A DNA stretch of 64,000 nt from CAYRFQ01 sp964423615 (GTDB lineage Bacteria > Planctomycetota > Planctomycetia > Gemmatales > Gemmataceae), in assembly GCA_964423615.1 (NCBI GenBank), contig CAYRFQ010000001.1:186001-250000 (forward strand), in the 5' to 3' direction. The position numbers and the translations under genes were made by a program. A model generated the notes under the pieces. It was not told the DNA's origin. It made no database searches and saw nothing but the letters and a program-made list of their open reading frames with translations. Positions 41,695-50,614 of this stretch are shown here, in pieces. How positions within the stretch are numbered: the first letter of the stretch is position 1; each line of letters opens with the position of its first letter.

Positions 41695-42492
41695 ATGATT
41701 AGAACAATGACCTCTGTGACCACTTTGAGCACTCTCCTGGGTCTTTCTCTACTGGGACAACCGCTCTTGGCTGCCCAAAAGAAAGAAATGGATCGAGGCT
41801 ACGATGAGTTTCGAAAGGCCCAGACGATCGCCGTCGCAACCCTCAAAACGGCGAATTTGAAAGCAGTGGCCGAGAGTTTTCCGCCGATCTATGTCTACGA
41901 ATTGGAATTCTCGCAAGTGCTGCCGATCAAAGGCTCGCTTCGCAAAGGGATCGGGTTTCAGGCTCGGTATTCCAAGCGACAAGTCAACGAACCGAATCTG
42001 CCTGTCGGCAAGAAAGTGTTGGTTACGCTCAGCGCCGTTGGAAACGATCGGTTCTTCGTGAGGAAGCTCGAACTCGCCGAGGACGCCAACGTGAAGGTCG
42101 CACGCAAAGCCACAGCCGACGTGCGAGCCCAACTCGCCAAATGGCGCAAGAATCCATCAACCCATCCTCGGTACAAGATTTTTTTGAACGCCAAAGGATT
42201 GGCTGTTGTGCAAGGAGGTGGCCCCAACACGGCAATAGGTTTCAGTCCGGGCGGGAACCAACTATCGTTTTCGATCCGTGCTTTGCAAGTTTTCCGCGGA
42301 AAGTTGCCAGTAAAGCAGCTAGTTCAGGCAACTTACTTTGTCCCGAAACCAGATCAGCCGCGCTTGCCCAATGGAAATCGATGGATCATTACTTATCAAA
42401 TCGTCAACGGACGTTGTGCAGTTGCCACGATGGATGAGGCCAGCGAAATATTGGAGTTGGTGCTCAAGACTGCTTCGAAAGGCACGAAGTGA
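41695..42492 (+). CDS. Secreted protein of unknown function
   Basis: A 265-residue protein with an N-terminal signal peptide (MIRTMTSVTTLSTLLGLSLLGQPLLAA). The mature part has a beta-rich look, with IYVYELEFSQVLPIKGSLRKGIGFQARYS and KVLVTLSAVGNDRFFVRKLELAE, and a C-terminal part with RWIITYQIVNGRCAVATMDEASEILELV. I recognise no catalytic motif or family. GGAG stands nine bases before the ATG. It follows the transporter gene by 98 bp on the same strand, so co-transcription is possible, but no functional link can be given. Confidence 0.65.
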   Translation: MIRTMTSVTTLSTLLGLSLLGQPLLAAQKKEMDRGYDEFRKAQTIAVATLKTANLKAVAESFPPIYVYELEFSQVLPIKGSLRKGIGFQARYSKRQVNEPNLPVGKKVLVTLSAVGNDRFFVRKLELAEDANVKVARKATADVRAQLAKWRKNPSTHPRYKIFLNAKGLAVVQGGGPNTAIGFSPGGNQLSFSIRALQVFRGKLPVKQLVQATYFVPKPDQPRLPNGNRWIITYQIVNGRCAVATMDEASEILELVLKTASKGTK

Positions 42493-42630
42493 TAGACGAG
42501 TAATTCTACGTTACGAGCATGCCGCAGCGGAAAGGCGAAGCTCATCGTAGCTTGGGCTATTTTGGCCAGATGTTTGTGCGAAAGGCAATCAAGGAGGTTT
42601 TTGGTCGCCGCGTTGTTCTTCACCGAATTC

Positions 42631-43242
42631 TTAGCAAAGAAACCGAGTTCCTCCCTCCACCGTAGGTTGCAGGACCTGCTTCGAGTGGTTGACGATTCGA
42701 GAATCGGTTGCAGCAAGCGTCGCACCGAGCAACCCCATCTTCGCGAATGGTGCATTTCGAATCATCTCAGTGAAGAGCAACTCGGTAGCTTCAGGAGTGC
42801 GATAAACTGTACCCAACTCGCAACCATCACGCGACAAAAACTTCCACCCGCCTCGGAATCCATCTTTATCGATAACCGCCTCGATTCTTCCACGGTTGTC
42901 AAAGATAAAATTACCTGAATACGTGCAAACGAGCCGGTGTTCCGCGTCCACAATTTCCCAAGAACGAAAAAATCCCCAGGAGCTGCGAAGCGAGCACAGC
43001 AACGCTTCGTCTGCTGTCTCCAAGACAAACCACTGTCGCCTTCGAAGCCATCGCAACAGAGACCAACGTAGACCGGGACTCCTCACGACCCCCAACTCCT
43101 CACCGGTCTGGAGGTCAAAAACCGATCGAATTAATGACGGACACGGACTTGTTCGACTTCTCGGAAGAATTTCATCGGGTGCGGGCGTGCCGGCGCGAAA
43201 CCAGCAGGCGTGACTGATCCGTAAAGCGTGTCGTTCCAACAT
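42631..43242 (-). CDS. Possible LURP-one/scramblase-like protein
   Basis: A 203-residue protein with no signal peptide. Residues 70-150 show the repetitive strand pattern of tubby/scramblase-like folds: RQWFVLETADEALLCSLRSSW, then FRSWEIVDAEHRLVCTYSG and RGRIEAVIDKDG. The similarity is by eye only. There are several Trp and Arg residues and no catalytic motif. The ATG at 43242 is used. It lies alone on the minus strand between two plus-strand genes, and converges with the secreted protein gene to the left. Coding status is fairly likely. Confidence 0.55.
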   Translation of the reverse strand: MLERHALRISHACWFRAGTPAPDEILPRSRTSPCPSLIRSVFDLQTGEELGVVRSPGLRWSLLRWLRRRQWFVLETADEALLCSLRSSWGFFRSWEIVDAEHRLVCTYSGNFIFDNRGRIEAVIDKDGFRGGWKFLSRDGCELGTVYRTPEATELLFTEMIRNAPFAKMGLLGATLAATDSRIVNHSKQVLQPTVEGGTRFLC

Positions 43243-43539
43243 TGGCTGGTTGCCCTGTCTAATAACGAAACAACGATGGTTTTATTGTAGCTCACAACCA
43301 AAATGGAACGAGCCGAAAACCTGGAACATCGGCAGTTCCAGGGTGCCGTCCCCAAGCTCTATCCGTCTTTCCCAGAGCATTTGTGAGTATCGGCTTGTTT
43401 GGCTGCCGTTTTCTGGTAACTTCAGCGGAACGTTTGAACTATCAGCCCTTTCGACATAATTCCTACCAACACGGAAGCCCTGACTGATTGCTCAACTAGC
43501 AGGACTTTCCCAACCCTATTGATCAGTGGAGGAGGTTCC

Positions 43540-44472
43540 ATGAGAGCGAACTATCTGGTTCTTTGTGGCATTGCATTGCTTGCAGTATCCCAAGTGTCCC
43601 ATGCCCAGGACAAACGAAGGGTGACTTACACGGACCCAGCAAAAGCGGGACCCGATTACAAAATTCAGGGTGAATACGTCGCGGTCAAGGAACCTAAAAC
43701 CGCCAAAGTCGCTGTCCAGATTGTCGCTTTAGGTGGCGGCCAATTCGATTTGTATGTGCTTGGTGGTGGTCTTCCTGGAGATGGATGGGATACGAAGACT
43801 CGAACCAAAATCTCTGGCAAGACTGACTCCAAAGGGACAGTAGTCTTTCGCGACAAAAAGAACGTCGCCGAAATCGTTAATGGCAAATTGGTCTTCGATA
43901 GCGGCGATGAAACAATCGCGATGAAAAAGATTCAACGAAAGAGTAAAACGGAAGGGGCCAAGCCACCGAAAGGAGCTATCGTGCTCTTCGATGGCACAAC
44001 GACGGAAGCCTGGGCCGGTGGGAAAATCGTGGCGGACAACCTGTTACACAGCGGAACGCGGAGTAAAAAATCGTATCTCGTCAAAAAAATTCACCTCGAG
44101 TTTCGTACTCCGTTTCGCCCGTATGGTCGTGGGCAAGGTCGCGGGAACAGCGGAACTTACATCAACGGACGAGAAATTCAGATTCTCGACAGTTTCGGTC
44201 TTGATGGCAAGCGGAACGAATGTGGTGCCATCTACGGTCGAGCCGCCCCTCGCATCAACATGTGCTACCCACCCCTGACTTGGCAAACCTTTGACGCCGA
44301 GTATAAAGTGGGCAACAAGGGACTACTCACGGCGACGATATGGCACAACGGCGTCATGGTACACGAAAACGTGAATCTTCGTCGTGGCCACACGCCACAG
44401 CCGATTAATCTACAGGCCCACGGCAATCCTGTTTACTATAAGAACATTTGGATCCTAACGATGGAGAAGTAA
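43540..44472 (+). CDS. Secreted DUF1080 protein with an extra N-terminal domain
   Basis: A 310-residue protein with a signal peptide ending near AQDKRR (residue 22). Residues 30-135 form an extra beta-rich domain (YKIQGEYVAVKEPKTAKVAVQIVALGGGQFDLYVLGGG). Residues 145-310 are DUF1080: GAIVLFDGTTTEAWAGG, then IHLEFRTPFRPYGRGQGRGNSGTYINGREIQILDSFG and NLRRGHTPQPINLQAHGNPVYYKNIWI. This is the same family as the gene at 17572 but with an added domain. A role in extracellular sugar degradation or binding is likely. GGAGGAGG precedes the ATG at 43540, a strong ribosome binding site. Confidence 0.92.
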   Translation: MRANYLVLCGIALLAVSQVSHAQDKRRVTYTDPAKAGPDYKIQGEYVAVKEPKTAKVAVQIVALGGGQFDLYVLGGGLPGDGWDTKTRTKISGKTDSKGTVVFRDKKNVAEIVNGKLVFDSGDETIAMKKIQRKSKTEGAKPPKGAIVLFDGTTTEAWAGGKIVADNLLHSGTRSKKSYLVKKIHLEFRTPFRPYGRGQGRGNSGTYINGREIQILDSFGLDGKRNECGAIYGRAAPRINMCYPPLTWQTFDAEYKVGNKGLLTATIWHNGVMVHENVNLRRGHTPQPINLQAHGNPVYYKNIWILTMEK

Positions 44473-44923
44473 TGACCAGACACACCTCGGATCCCAAAGA
44501 ACAGGTCTGACCTAAAGCAGATCACTTAGGCTGAAACCTCGTTCCCTTGGAAAGCTCGCCTTTGCCTCTCGCCCCAGCATTTTCCGGTTCTCTTAATTTT
44601 CACTCCACAGGGGGGCAAGGGACTTGGAGCTAAACAGGTGATACACTCGCAATCCTTTTCTGCCGTGGTCCTTGGTCCTTTTTCGTCCGGCACGTCATCG
44701 GAAAAACTCTTCGGGGATGGACCCAGCAACGGTGGGATCAAATGGTGACTATCTCAGGGAGGAAACAGGCAACTGAGCTATTCGCGACCTCAATTGGAAC
44801 ATATTTTCGAGACCTGGAAAAGGAACGATCCGCCTCGGCATCGACACAATCCCTATGATGAAAGGAGATGCCTTGCGGAAACGGGAAAAGAGCCAGTCGT
44901 GAATGACTTAGCGAGATGAATTA
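44473..44923. other. 451 bp gap before gshA
   Basis: No convincing gene. A minus-strand frame (about 44526-44741) lacks an ATG start but encodes a Cys-containing peptide with CECITC and two later Cys; I regard it as unproven. The region should hold the promoter of the glutathione genes. No terminator was evident. Confidence 0.3.
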
Positions 44924-46312
44924 ATGGTAGCCCGCACCTCCGATGACGACGCGAACACGATAATTGAAAACAAGTCACAACTCGTGGCCTATCTGGAATC
45001 CGGTTGTAAAGCATCCGAGAAATTCCGACTAGGAACCGAACTGGAGTTATTTGTTTTTCGTGCGGAAGAATTCGCACCAGCCGAGTACGATAGTCCAAGT
45101 CCATGCATTCGGGACTTGTTGAACCAGATGCTACGTTTCGGTTGGACACCGACCGACGCGAATGACTTGGCCGTGGGACTCACGAGAGAGGGCTGCACAA
45201 TCACGCTCGAACCCGGCGGACAATTCGAGTTTTCGAGTCCCCCACTAAGCGATGTCCATCACATTTTCGAGCACACGAAAATCTACCAAAATGAACTGAA
45301 ATCAGCGGGTAGCGAACTGGGCCTTTCCTTTTTGGCTATGGGCCATCAACCCAAGCACGCACGCTTGGATCTTCCCTGGATGCCCAAGGAGCGGTATCGA
45401 ATCATGCGGGACTACATGCCCAAGCGTGGTTCCCTCGGGCTCGACATGATGCAAAGCACCGCGTCGCTCCAGGTCGCGATCGACTTCGCCAGCGAAGCGG
45501 ACATGGTTCAAAAATTTCGCGTTGCCTTGGCTCTCCAACCGGTGGTGACGGCACTCTTCGCCAACTCACCGTTCGTCAAGGGCCAGCCCAGTGGCTATCT
45601 CAGCTACCGCGCTCACATTTGGAAAAATACCGACAACGATCGCAGTGGTTCTTTGCCGTTCGTATTCGAAACAGATATGGGTTTCGAACGGTACACGGAT
45701 TATGTGCTCGATGTCCCGATGTATTTCGTTCATCGAGATGGCAGATATATCGACGCCACCGGATCTTCCTTCCGTGATTTCTTAGCTGGGCAATTGTCTG
45801 TGTTGCCCGGCGAGCGCCCCCGTCTCCAGGATTGGATCGATCACCTGACGACCGTCTTCCCAAGCACTCGTCTAAAGACCTTTTTGGAGATGCGAGGAGC
45901 GGACGCAGGACCTGGTCGTTCGCGAAGCCCCGCGCTCGCTGCCTTGTGGACCGGCATCCTGTACGATCCAACAGTTCTCGATGCCGCGTGGGAACGTATT
46001 CGGACATGGACAAACGAGGAGCGGCTAAACCTGGAACTTGGTGTCCCCATTCACGGTTTCGACACTCCGTTTCGTGAGGGAACTGTACGCGACCTGTGTC
46101 AGTGGATACTGGATCTTGCGAAGGACGGTTTGGATCGCCGTGCCTTGCGAAACACCCAAGGCGAAGACGAGACCAAGTATCTGGAGCCACTCTTCGACGC
46201 CGTGCGCGAAGGGCGAACGTTCGCTGAGGAGTTATTGCAACGATTCGACCAGGAATGGTCCAGAGATATCGATAGAGCCGTTCGTGTCCTATGCGAGGAA
46301 ACCTTGACGTGA
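44924..46312 (+). CDS. gshA: Glutamate-cysteine ligase (GCS2/plant-type)
   Basis: A 462-residue enzyme of the GCS2/plant-type glutamate-cysteine ligase group, the first step of glutathione synthesis. Characteristic segments are KFRLGTELELFVF with substrate-binding acidic residues, LTREGCTITLEPGGQFEFSSPP, MGHQPKHARLDLPWMPKERYRIMRDYM and LDMMQSTASLQVAIDF. Near the centre is PFVKGQPSGYLSYRAHIW. The length matches the plant and alphaproteobacterial enzymes rather than E. coli GshA. The stop overlaps the gshB start by 4 bp. The ATG at 44924 has no strong ribosome binding site. Confidence 0.92.
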   Translation: MVARTSDDDANTIIENKSQLVAYLESGCKASEKFRLGTELELFVFRAEEFAPAEYDSPSPCIRDLLNQMLRFGWTPTDANDLAVGLTREGCTITLEPGGQFEFSSPPLSDVHHIFEHTKIYQNELKSAGSELGLSFLAMGHQPKHARLDLPWMPKERYRIMRDYMPKRGSLGLDMMQSTASLQVAIDFASEADMVQKFRVALALQPVVTALFANSPFVKGQPSGYLSYRAHIWKNTDNDRSGSLPFVFETDMGFERYTDYVLDVPMYFVHRDGRYIDATGSSFRDFLAGQLSVLPGERPRLQDWIDHLTTVFPSTRLKTFLEMRGADAGPGRSRSPALAALWTGILYDPTVLDAAWERIRTWTNEERLNLELGVPIHGFDTPFREGTVRDLCQWILDLAKDGLDRRALRNTQGEDETKYLEPLFDAVREGRTFAEELLQRFDQEWSRDIDRAVRVLCEETLT

Positions 46313-47262
46313 CCAATCGAAAACTGGCGGTAATCATGGACTCCATTGCGGCCATAAAGCCGCAAAAGGACAGCACCCTGGCGATGTTGTTGGAAGCCCA
46401 ATCCCGCGGTTGGGAAATCCATTATGCGGAGATCGACGATATTTGGCTGTGCGAAGGCGAAGCATTGGGACGGCTGACCGGTTTGAAAGTCGCAGACGAT
46501 CCAGCTTCTTGGTTCGAGTTTGGTGACGTCGACATCACTCCCCTTGGGGACATGGACGTCATCTTGATGCGTAAAGACCCTCCCTTCAATATGGAATACA
46601 TAACAGCGACTTACATCCTTGAACTTGCCGAAGACCAGGGAGCCTTGGTCGTCAACCAACCGCAGAGTTTGAGAGATGTGAATGAAAAAGTCTCTGTCGC
46701 AAAGTTTCCCAATTGCGCTCCACCGACATTAATTAGTCGCTCTCAAGACCAGATGCGGAGCTTCGTCGAGGAACATCACAAAGTAGTCGTGAAACCGCTC
46801 GACCTGATGGGGGGACAATCTGTATTCGTTACGGATGCCCAAGATGGTAACTCGAACGTGATTCTCGAGACAGTCACCAATAACGGCACACGCACCGCAA
46901 TGGTCCAGAAGTACCTCCCTGAGATTGTGACTTCCGGCGATAAACGCATCATCTTGATCGATGGAGATCCGATCCCCATGGCCCTCGCTCGCATTCCATC
47001 CCCTGGCGATCACCGAGGCAATATGGTCGCCGGGGCAACAACCGAAGTGAAGCCGCTCACTCTCCGAGACAAATGGCTCTGCGAGCAAATCCGCCCGTTC
47101 CTTCGGGAAAAAGGACTCATTTTCACAGGAGTCGACGTCATTGGTGACTTTCTGACCGAAATCAACGTCACCAGTCCGACCGGCATTCGGGAGATAGAGC
47201 GAGCAAGTGGCATAAGTATTTCGGGGCCACTGTTCGATGCCATCTCGAGTCAACTCGACTAA
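46309..47262 (+). CDS. gshB: Glutathione synthetase
   Basis: A 317-residue ATP-grasp enzyme that adds glycine to gamma-glutamylcysteine. The E. coli enzyme has 316 residues and the start is comparable: AVIMDSIAAIKPQKDSTLAMLLEAQSRGWEIHY. Later segments are MRKDPPFNMEYITATYILE, VVKPLDLMGGQSVF, MVQKYLPEIVTSGDKRIILIDG, GNMVAGATTEVKPL and FTGVDVIGDFLTEINVTSPTGIREIE with metal-binding residues. The GTG start at 46309 overlaps gshA (GTGA) with GAGGAA eight bases before it; an ATG 18 bases earlier is less well placed. The pair forms a complete glutathione operon. Confidence 0.94.
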   Translation: MTNRKLAVIMDSIAAIKPQKDSTLAMLLEAQSRGWEIHYAEIDDIWLCEGEALGRLTGLKVADDPASWFEFGDVDITPLGDMDVILMRKDPPFNMEYITATYILELAEDQGALVVNQPQSLRDVNEKVSVAKFPNCAPPTLISRSQDQMRSFVEEHHKVVVKPLDLMGGQSVFVTDAQDGNSNVILETVTNNGTRTAMVQKYLPEIVTSGDKRIILIDGDPIPMALARIPSPGDHRGNMVAGATTEVKPLTLRDKWLCEQIRPFLREKGLIFTGVDVIGDFLTEINVTSPTGIREIERASGISISGPLFDAISSQLD

Positions 47263-47358
47263 ATCAGGGTGTTTTCATGGTCCGGAAACCCAACAGACTG
47301 GACAAGCCGGGCGAGGAATTGCGAGACTCTTCCCAAGACTCCATCGAGTGAATCCTCC

Positions 47359-47847
47359 ATGAGTAAGTTTGTGACGAAACTCGACCAGAATGGCAAGCGT
47401 CGTGGCAAAACCCAACCAGTTACATCCTCAGAACTCTCCACTTCCAAGAAACACCGAAAAGGTCTTCCATGGACTCGCTGGGTTGTCAGCGTCGGCTCCT
47501 TTCTCGGAGCCGCCTTGTTGACATTTTTCTTTGTGAAATTCGTTACCACACCCCAACTACCAACGACTATCATCGGGAAATGGAAGGTCGTCAATGGAGA
47601 GCTGGCTGGTCGTACTGTCCAATTCGAAAGCGATGGTGATTTCTGGGTGATCGTCGAGGTTGATGGTAGACCCAAAACGGTTACCGCTCGAGTCCAACAC
47701 CATAAGAGCAAACTCCAGTTCACATGGACGAACCCATCCACCGGAAAATCCGCTGTCGAGACTCACACCATAACACACATCAATGCACGCGAGATGACGT
47801 TGCGAAGTGAAATGGGACAGAGAGTCAAAATGATCCGGGTTGAATAG
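47359..47847 (+). CDS. Membrane-anchored protein with a lipocalin-like tail
   Basis: A 162-residue protein. The first 40 residues are polar and basic (KLDQNGKRRGKTQPVTSS), followed by one membrane helix at about 42-62 (WVVSVGSFLGAALLTFFFVKF). The outer part, GKWKVVNGELAGRTVQFESDGDFWVIVEVDG, has the strand order of small lipocalin-like or META-type beta domains. The function is unknown. It is 96 bp downstream of gshB and 62 bp upstream of the second sulfatase gene on the same strand. The ATG at 47359 gives the only form without an odd leader. Confidence 0.6.
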   Translation: MSKFVTKLDQNGKRRGKTQPVTSSELSTSKKHRKGLPWTRWVVSVGSFLGAALLTFFFVKFVTTPQLPTTIIGKWKVVNGELAGRTVQFESDGDFWVIVEVDGRPKTVTARVQHHKSKLQFTWTNPSTGKSAVETHTITHINAREMTLRSEMGQRVKMIRVE

Positions 47848-47909
47848 CCCGTTCGACAGCCACACATCTTCTTTCGTTACGTCAATACTCTTTTCCAAGG
47901 AGTGACTCC

Positions 47910-50327
47910 ATGAAGTCGTGGTCCACACAGGCTCTCGCCGGTGTCGGTGTCGTTATCGGTTGTTTGGTAGGCTATGTTGCCGCCGTTGGCAGTCCCAGTC
48001 TCACTGCGCTGTTCGAAAACTCACCGAGCACCCCGAGAAGTCAACAAAAAGTGGAACGTCGAAACGGTACCCAACTCCCCAAACCGGATCCCAAATTCAA
48101 GGGAAAGATCAGAGCAACTTACAAGGACTCGAAACCGGACTTTCCGCAATCCGTCCAAGCACCCAAAGGTGCGCCGAACGTCCTCCTCATTTTGCTCGAC
48201 GACGTAGGGTTCGGCATGTGCTCGACGTTCGGCGGACCTGTCCCCACCCCCCACATGGACAAGCTTGCCAAGAACGGTCTCGCCTACACGAGATTCCACA
48301 CGACAGCTCTATGCAGTCCGACTCGAGCCGCCTTGTTGACGGGCCGAAATCATCATAGCTGTGGAACGGGTGTGATCATCGAATTGGGAACAGGATACCC
48401 CGGCTACACCGGCGTTATCCCACAAAGTTGCTGTACTCTCGCGCAGATTTTACAGATGAACGGTTACGCGACGTCGATGTTTGGCAAGTGGCATAACACG
48501 CCCGAGCCAGACATCAGTCCAGCTGGACCGTTTAACCGTTGGCCCACAGGGTTGGGATTCGACTACTTCTATGGTTTTAACCAGGGGGAGACTCACCAAT
48601 ACTATCCGGTCCTTTACAAGAACACCGTTCCAATCCCCCAACCAAAATCTCCCGAGCAGGGATATCATTTCACCACGGATATGACGGATCGGACCATTCA
48701 ATGGATTCAGAATGTTGGTGCCGCCAATCCTGACAAGCCTTGGTTTGCCTATTTTAGCACCGGTGCCGTTCACGCCCCTCATCATGCTCCCAAAGTATGG
48801 CGAGATAAATATAGAGGCAAATTTGATTTCGGTTGGGATAAGCAACGACAAATGACTCACGCCAAGCAACTGGAAATGGGCGTGATTCCGAAGGGAACGA
48901 AACTCACACCTCGTCCCAAGGAAATTCCCGCGTGGAAAGATATCCCCCAAAAGGCCAAGAAAGTCTACACCCGGTTAATGGAAAACTATGCTGCTTTCAT
49001 GGCTCACACGGACTATGAAGTCGGGCGACTCATCAAAAACTTGGAGGATTCCGGGGAACTCGACAACACCCTTATCATGTACATCGTTGGGGACAATGGT
49101 GCGTCGGCTGAGGGGGGCCTCGAAGGAACGTTCAGCGAAATGGCCAGTTTGCTCGGTGTTCAACTCGGATTGCAAAGCACCATCAACCGTATCGACGAGA
49201 TCGGCGAACCCACCAGTGAACCCCACGTCCCCGTTGGCTGGGCCTGGGCGATGTCAGCCCCATTTAGTTGGGTTAAGCAAGTCGCCAGCCACTTCGGTGG
49301 CACACGAAACCCGATGATCATCCACTGGCCCAATGGACTCAAGACGAAGGGGAAACTGCGAACTCAGTTCCATCACGTCATTGACGTCGTACCGACAGTC
49401 CTGGAGGCCTGCAAGATACCCGAACCCAAGCTCGTCAACGGCATCAAGCAAAAACCGATTGAAGGCATATCGATGCTCTACTCCTTCGAAAACGGCGAGG
49501 CGAAAGGTCGGCGCAGGACGCAGTACTTTGAGATGTTCACCCACCGTGGGATCTATCACGACGGGTGGTTTGCATGCAGCCGGAGCGGCGTTCCCTGGGA
49601 GACGGGCGGCCGAACGTTGAAGGAGCTCCAGAACGCGAAGTGGGAACTCTACAATGTGGAAAAGGACTTCAGTCAGGCTGACAATATGGTCAAAGAACAT
49701 CCCGCCAAACTCAAAGAACTCCAGGATTTATTCTTGGTCGAGGCGAAAAAGTACGACGTCCTCCCGTTCGATCCAAGGCTCTCCGAACGCTTCAATCCCA
49801 AGTTGCGTGGCTCAGGCGACCCAAAAACGAAGTGGACTTACTACGGCAACAAAGTATGGCTTCCCGAACCCGTTGGTCCGCTCATCTTCCCGTATGCACA
49901 CACTATCACCGCCAAGTTAAACATCCCAGAAAAAGGTTCCGAAGGCGTTATCACTTGTGCCGGAGCATTTTCCGCGGGATGGTCCTTGTACGTGAAGGAC
50001 AGTAAACCTCACTTCCGCTACTCCTTCTTCGAATTGGCCAACGTTACGATACATGGAGACGAAGGATTGCCTTCCGGGGACGTAACACTCAAGACGGAAT
50101 TCATCCCGGATGGCTCGAAACTCGGAAGTGGTAAGCTGAAGATGTACGTGAATGGAAAACTGAACGGGCAAGGCGAGCTGAAACGAACGATTTTCAAGCA
50201 CGGCATCGAGCCATTCGAGGTCGGGCGGGATTCGATCACGCCGATTGATCCGGCTTACAGTAAGAAGGGTAACTTCCCGTTCACCGGAAGGATCGAAAGT
50301 GTCACGTTCGAACTAACGAAGAAGTGA
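47910..50327 (+). CDS. Arylsulfatase with C-terminal concanavalin-like domain
   Basis: An 805-residue type I sulfatase. An N-terminal hydrophobic segment (about 8-30) is followed by a variable region; the catalytic domain begins at APNVLLILLDDVGFGMCSTFGGP (residue 88). The formylglycine precursor is Cys135 in CSPTRAALLTGR. GKWHNTPE, FAYFSTGAVHAPHHAP and IVGDNGASAEGG carry other active-site parts. The last 180 residues (from about 640) resemble the C-terminal domain of Pseudomonas-type arylsulfatases: TITAKLNIPEKGSEGVITCAG and GKLKMYVNGKLNGQG. It removes sulfate from aryl or sugar sulfates; substrate unknown. GGAG precedes the ATG at good distance. It lies 62 bp after the lipocalin-like gene. 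Confidence 0.92.
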   Translation: MKSWSTQALAGVGVVIGCLVGYVAAVGSPSLTALFENSPSTPRSQQKVERRNGTQLPKPDPKFKGKIRATYKDSKPDFPQSVQAPKGAPNVLLILLDDVGFGMCSTFGGPVPTPHMDKLAKNGLAYTRFHTTALCSPTRAALLTGRNHHSCGTGVIIELGTGYPGYTGVIPQSCCTLAQILQMNGYATSMFGKWHNTPEPDISPAGPFNRWPTGLGFDYFYGFNQGETHQYYPVLYKNTVPIPQPKSPEQGYHFTTDMTDRTIQWIQNVGAANPDKPWFAYFSTGAVHAPHHAPKVWRDKYRGKFDFGWDKQRQMTHAKQLEMGVIPKGTKLTPRPKEIPAWKDIPQKAKKVYTRLMENYAAFMAHTDYEVGRLIKNLEDSGELDNTLIMYIVGDNGASAEGGLEGTFSEMASLLGVQLGLQSTINRIDEIGEPTSEPHVPVGWAWAMSAPFSWVKQVASHFGGTRNPMIIHWPNGLKTKGKLRTQFHHVIDVVPTVLEACKIPEPKLVNGIKQKPIEGISMLYSFENGEAKGRRRTQYFEMFTHRGIYHDGWFACSRSGVPWETGGRTLKELQNAKWELYNVEKDFSQADNMVKEHPAKLKELQDLFLVEAKKYDVLPFDPRLSERFNPKLRGSGDPKTKWTYYGNKVWLPEPVGPLIFPYAHTITAKLNIPEKGSEGVITCAGAFSAGWSLYVKDSKPHFRYSFFELANVTIHGDEGLPSGDVTLKTEFIPDGSKLGSGKLKMYVNGKLNGQGELKRTIFKHGIEPFEVGRDSITPIDPAYSKKGNFPFTGRIESVTFELTKK

Positions 50328-50340
50328 CCGAGCGTGAAGT

Positions 50341-50370
50341 CAGCACACCAGAATACATTTTGGTGTGCTG
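50341..50370 (+). terminator. Hairpin after the second sulfatase gene
   Basis: CAGCACACCA (50341-50350) and TGGTGTGCTG (50361-50370) form a perfect 10 bp stem with a 10-base loop, 13 bp after the stop codon. No T-run follows, so termination may need Rho or the stem may stabilise the 3' end. Confidence 0.55.
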
Positions 50371-50533
50371 GTGAGGACTGTCACTCTCTGCATGAGAGCG
50401 TAAGCCTGGCACGGGTTCCGACATTACTGCTGCTGGGCTGTAGAGGTCCACAAACCCGAGGACCTTTCTTCTAGCGAGGGGTGGGCGGGTCTGTTCGATC
50501 TCCGGCTAACCAGTAAACCGAGAAACCTTGGCT

Positions 50534-50569
50534 GTCCGGTCTCGGCAAGATAGACTGCCGAGACCGGAC
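50534..50569. terminator. Perfect 14 bp inverted repeat between convergent genes
   Basis: GTCCGGTCTCGGCA (50534-50547), loop AGATAGAC and TGCCGAGACCGGAC (50556-50569) form a perfect 14 bp stem. It lies between the sulfatase gene (plus) and the S46 peptidase gene (minus), so a bidirectional terminator is likely. No T-run is present on either strand. Confidence 0.5.
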
Positions 50570-50614
50570 GTTACCGAAAATCTCATCAGAACACTACCGG
50601 CTGATGACCTCGAA

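Noticed and set aside
44526..44741. Minus-strand frame with a Cys-rich peptide in the gap before gshA
   Set aside because: It has no ATG start (only TTG), no ribosome binding site and no recognisable domain, so the Cys pattern is probably chance.
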